Shown: in pieces, positions 63,177 to 64,000 of the stretch
How the letters are laid out: each line of letters begins with the position of its first letter
How positions within the stretch are numbered: position 1 is the first letter of the stretch
NCBI GenBank assembly: GCA_011389895.1
Contig: JAABTN010000005.1
Span: 62,001 to 126,000 of the forward strand
Source of the DNA: Maritimibacter sp.
GTDB taxonomy: Bacteria > Pseudomonadota > Alphaproteobacteria > Rhodobacterales > Rhodobacteraceae
Direction: 5' to 3'
DNA: 64,000 nt
Notes under the pieces: model-generated
The model's database searches: none
The model's input: only the letters and a program-made list of their open reading frames with translations
What the model was told of the DNA's origin: nothing
Program-made: the position numbers and the translations under genes

Positions 63177-64000
63177 GTGACGGAAGCGCCCCGGCTTGAG
63201 GTCAGATCCATCACGCGGGCGTTCGGTGGGCGCCCGGTGGTCGATGACGTGTCGTTTTCCGTTCAGGCGGGGCAGGTGAGTTGTCTTCTCGGCCCCTCTG
63301 GCTGCGGCAAATCCACGACGCTTCGCATCATCGCGGGCGTCGATACGCCCGATGCCGGCGAGATCCGAATGGACGGGGTCGCGGTCGCGGGGCCGGAGGT
63401 CATGATGCCGCCGGAGAACCGGGGCACCGGGCTCATGTTTCAGGATTTCGCATTGTTCCCGCATCTCTCCGTGGCCGCGAACGTGGCCTTCGGTCTAAGG
63501 GGCACGCGGACAGAAAAGCGTCTCAGGGTGTTCGAGCTGATGCAAAAGGTCGGGCTTGAGCATTACCTCGATAGCTTCCCGCACGAATTGTCGGGCGGCG
63601 AACAACAACGCGTCGCGCTGGCCCGCGCGCTGGCCCCGCGCCCCCATATCCTGTTGATGGACGAGCCTTTTTCTGGCCTCGACAACCGGCTGCGCGACGG
63701 GATTCGCGACGAGACGCTTGCGCTTTTGAAAGAAGAGGGCACGGCGGTGGTGCTGGTCACCCATGAGCCGGAGGAAGCCATGCGCATGGGCGATGAAATC
63801 CTGCTCATGCGCGATGGCCGGATCGTGCAGGCGGGCGCGCCCTACAACATCTACAACGCGCCGGTGGACCGGGACGCGGCGGCGTTTTTCTCCGATATCA
63901 ACGTGATCCGGGGCCGGGTCGAAGGGGCCCTGACCCAAACCGCGTTCGGCGGTTTCCTCGCACCCGGCCATCCGGACGGGGCCGAGGTCGAGATCGTGAT
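63177..64000 (+). CDS. ABC transporter ATP-binding protein, FbpC/PotA type (partial, runs off the end)
   Basis: The first 274 residues of an ATPase. Walker A is 'LLGPSGCGKSTTLRIIAGVD', the Q-loop 'LMFQDFALFPHLSVAANVAF', the signature 'ELSGGEQQRVALARALAPRP', Walker B 'HILLMDEPFSGLD' and the H-loop 'VVLVTHEPEEA'. A C-terminal TOBE-type domain begins before the cut. The 'FPHLSV..NVAFGL' form resembles iron(III) or polyamine importers. The start is GTG at 63177 with AAAGGGCAGGG upstream. The permease and binding-protein genes would lie beyond the window. Confidence 0.9.
   Translation, partial: MTEAPRLEVRSITRAFGGRPVVDDVSFSVQAGQVSCLLGPSGCGKSTTLRIIAGVDTPDAGEIRMDGVAVAGPEVMMPPENRGTGLMFQDFALFPHLSVAANVAFGLRGTRTEKRLRVFELMQKVGLEHYLDSFPHELSGGEQQRVALARALAPRPHILLMDEPFSGLDNRLRDGIRDETLALLKEEGTAVVLVTHEPEEAMRMGDEILLMRDGRIVQAGAPYNIYNAPVDRDAAAFFSDINVIRGRVEGALTQTAFGGFLAPGHPDGAEVEIV

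Noticed and set aside
1-64000. tRNA, rRNA or phage genes
   Set aside because: I found no cloverleaf with CCA-end context, no rRNA-like stretch and no integrase, capsid or tail gene in any intergenic region or frame.

Overview
The window is high-G+C alphaproteobacterial chromosome. Gene content and order point to a marine Rhodobacterales (Roseobacter-type) bacterium. The main clues are a nuo (complex I) operon interrupted by several small accessory genes, a NuoE with a long tail, birA-coaX-rnj directly after nuoN, two Hint-domain proteins, a DUF3422 protein, and an intergenic CCCGGGATATTT-type repeat of a kind I recall from this group. I see no rRNA, tRNA, CRISPR array, insertion sequence or phage module.

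Layout. 1-1.4 kb: end of a probable alpha/beta hydrolase, a GlcG/HbpS-family protein and a PuuD-like glutamine amidotransferase. 1.4-3.7 kb (-): a modular NIDO/RTX/PA14/Hint protein. 4.1-7.5 kb: an IorAB-type molybdenum hydroxylase divergent from a TetR regulator, with a perfect 12-bp dyad between them. 7.5-12.2 kb: an SDR, an ICMT-like methyltransferase and pntAB with a clear terminator. 12.2-17.9 kb: an RluE-like pseudouridine synthase, DUF3422, a YeeE/YedE transporter, a MetE-C-like methyltransferase, an AlkD-like protein and a PPOX-fold protein. 18-23.1 kb: glmS and glmU (-), then a HAD phosphatase and a DegT-type aminotransferase (+).

23.4-33.3 kb is a nine-gene co-directional leucine/isovalerate catabolic (liu) operon: isovaleryl-CoA dehydrogenase, acyl-CoA synthetase, a secreted protein, methylcrotonyl-CoA carboxylase beta, a SAM methyltransferase, carboxylase alpha, a GST, HMG-CoA lyase and an enoyl-CoA hydratase. 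It takes isovaleryl-CoA to acetyl-CoA and acetoacetate. It is preceded by a promoter with a 14-bp dyad and by a pair of inverted intergenic repeats.

33.6-52.2 kb holds all fourteen complex I genes in the order nuoABCD-E-F-G-H-I-J-K-L-M-N. Interspersed are a sulfotransferase (C/D), a helix-hairpin-helix protein that duplicates the NuoE tail (E/F), DUF5337 (E/F), two small lipoproteins (F/G and G/H), DUF4259 and carboxymuconolactone decarboxylase-like proteins (I/J), and a possible 25-residue membrane microprotein (J/K). birA, coaX and rnj follow with little or no spacing and probably extend the transcription unit.

55.5-64 kb: a DEAD-box helicase, an OsmC protein, a secreted CxxC protein, an uncharacterised protein, prfC, a small membrane protein, a second Hint protein whose expected Cys is Ser, an SDR lacking the YxxxK pair, and the start of an FbpC/PotA-type ABC ATPase cut by the window end.

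Nothing here is clearly an undescribed defence or mobile system. The most unusual material is the accessory set inside the nuo operon, the two Hint proteins, the short ORF coupled to the acyl-CoA synthetase, and the regulatory dyads.
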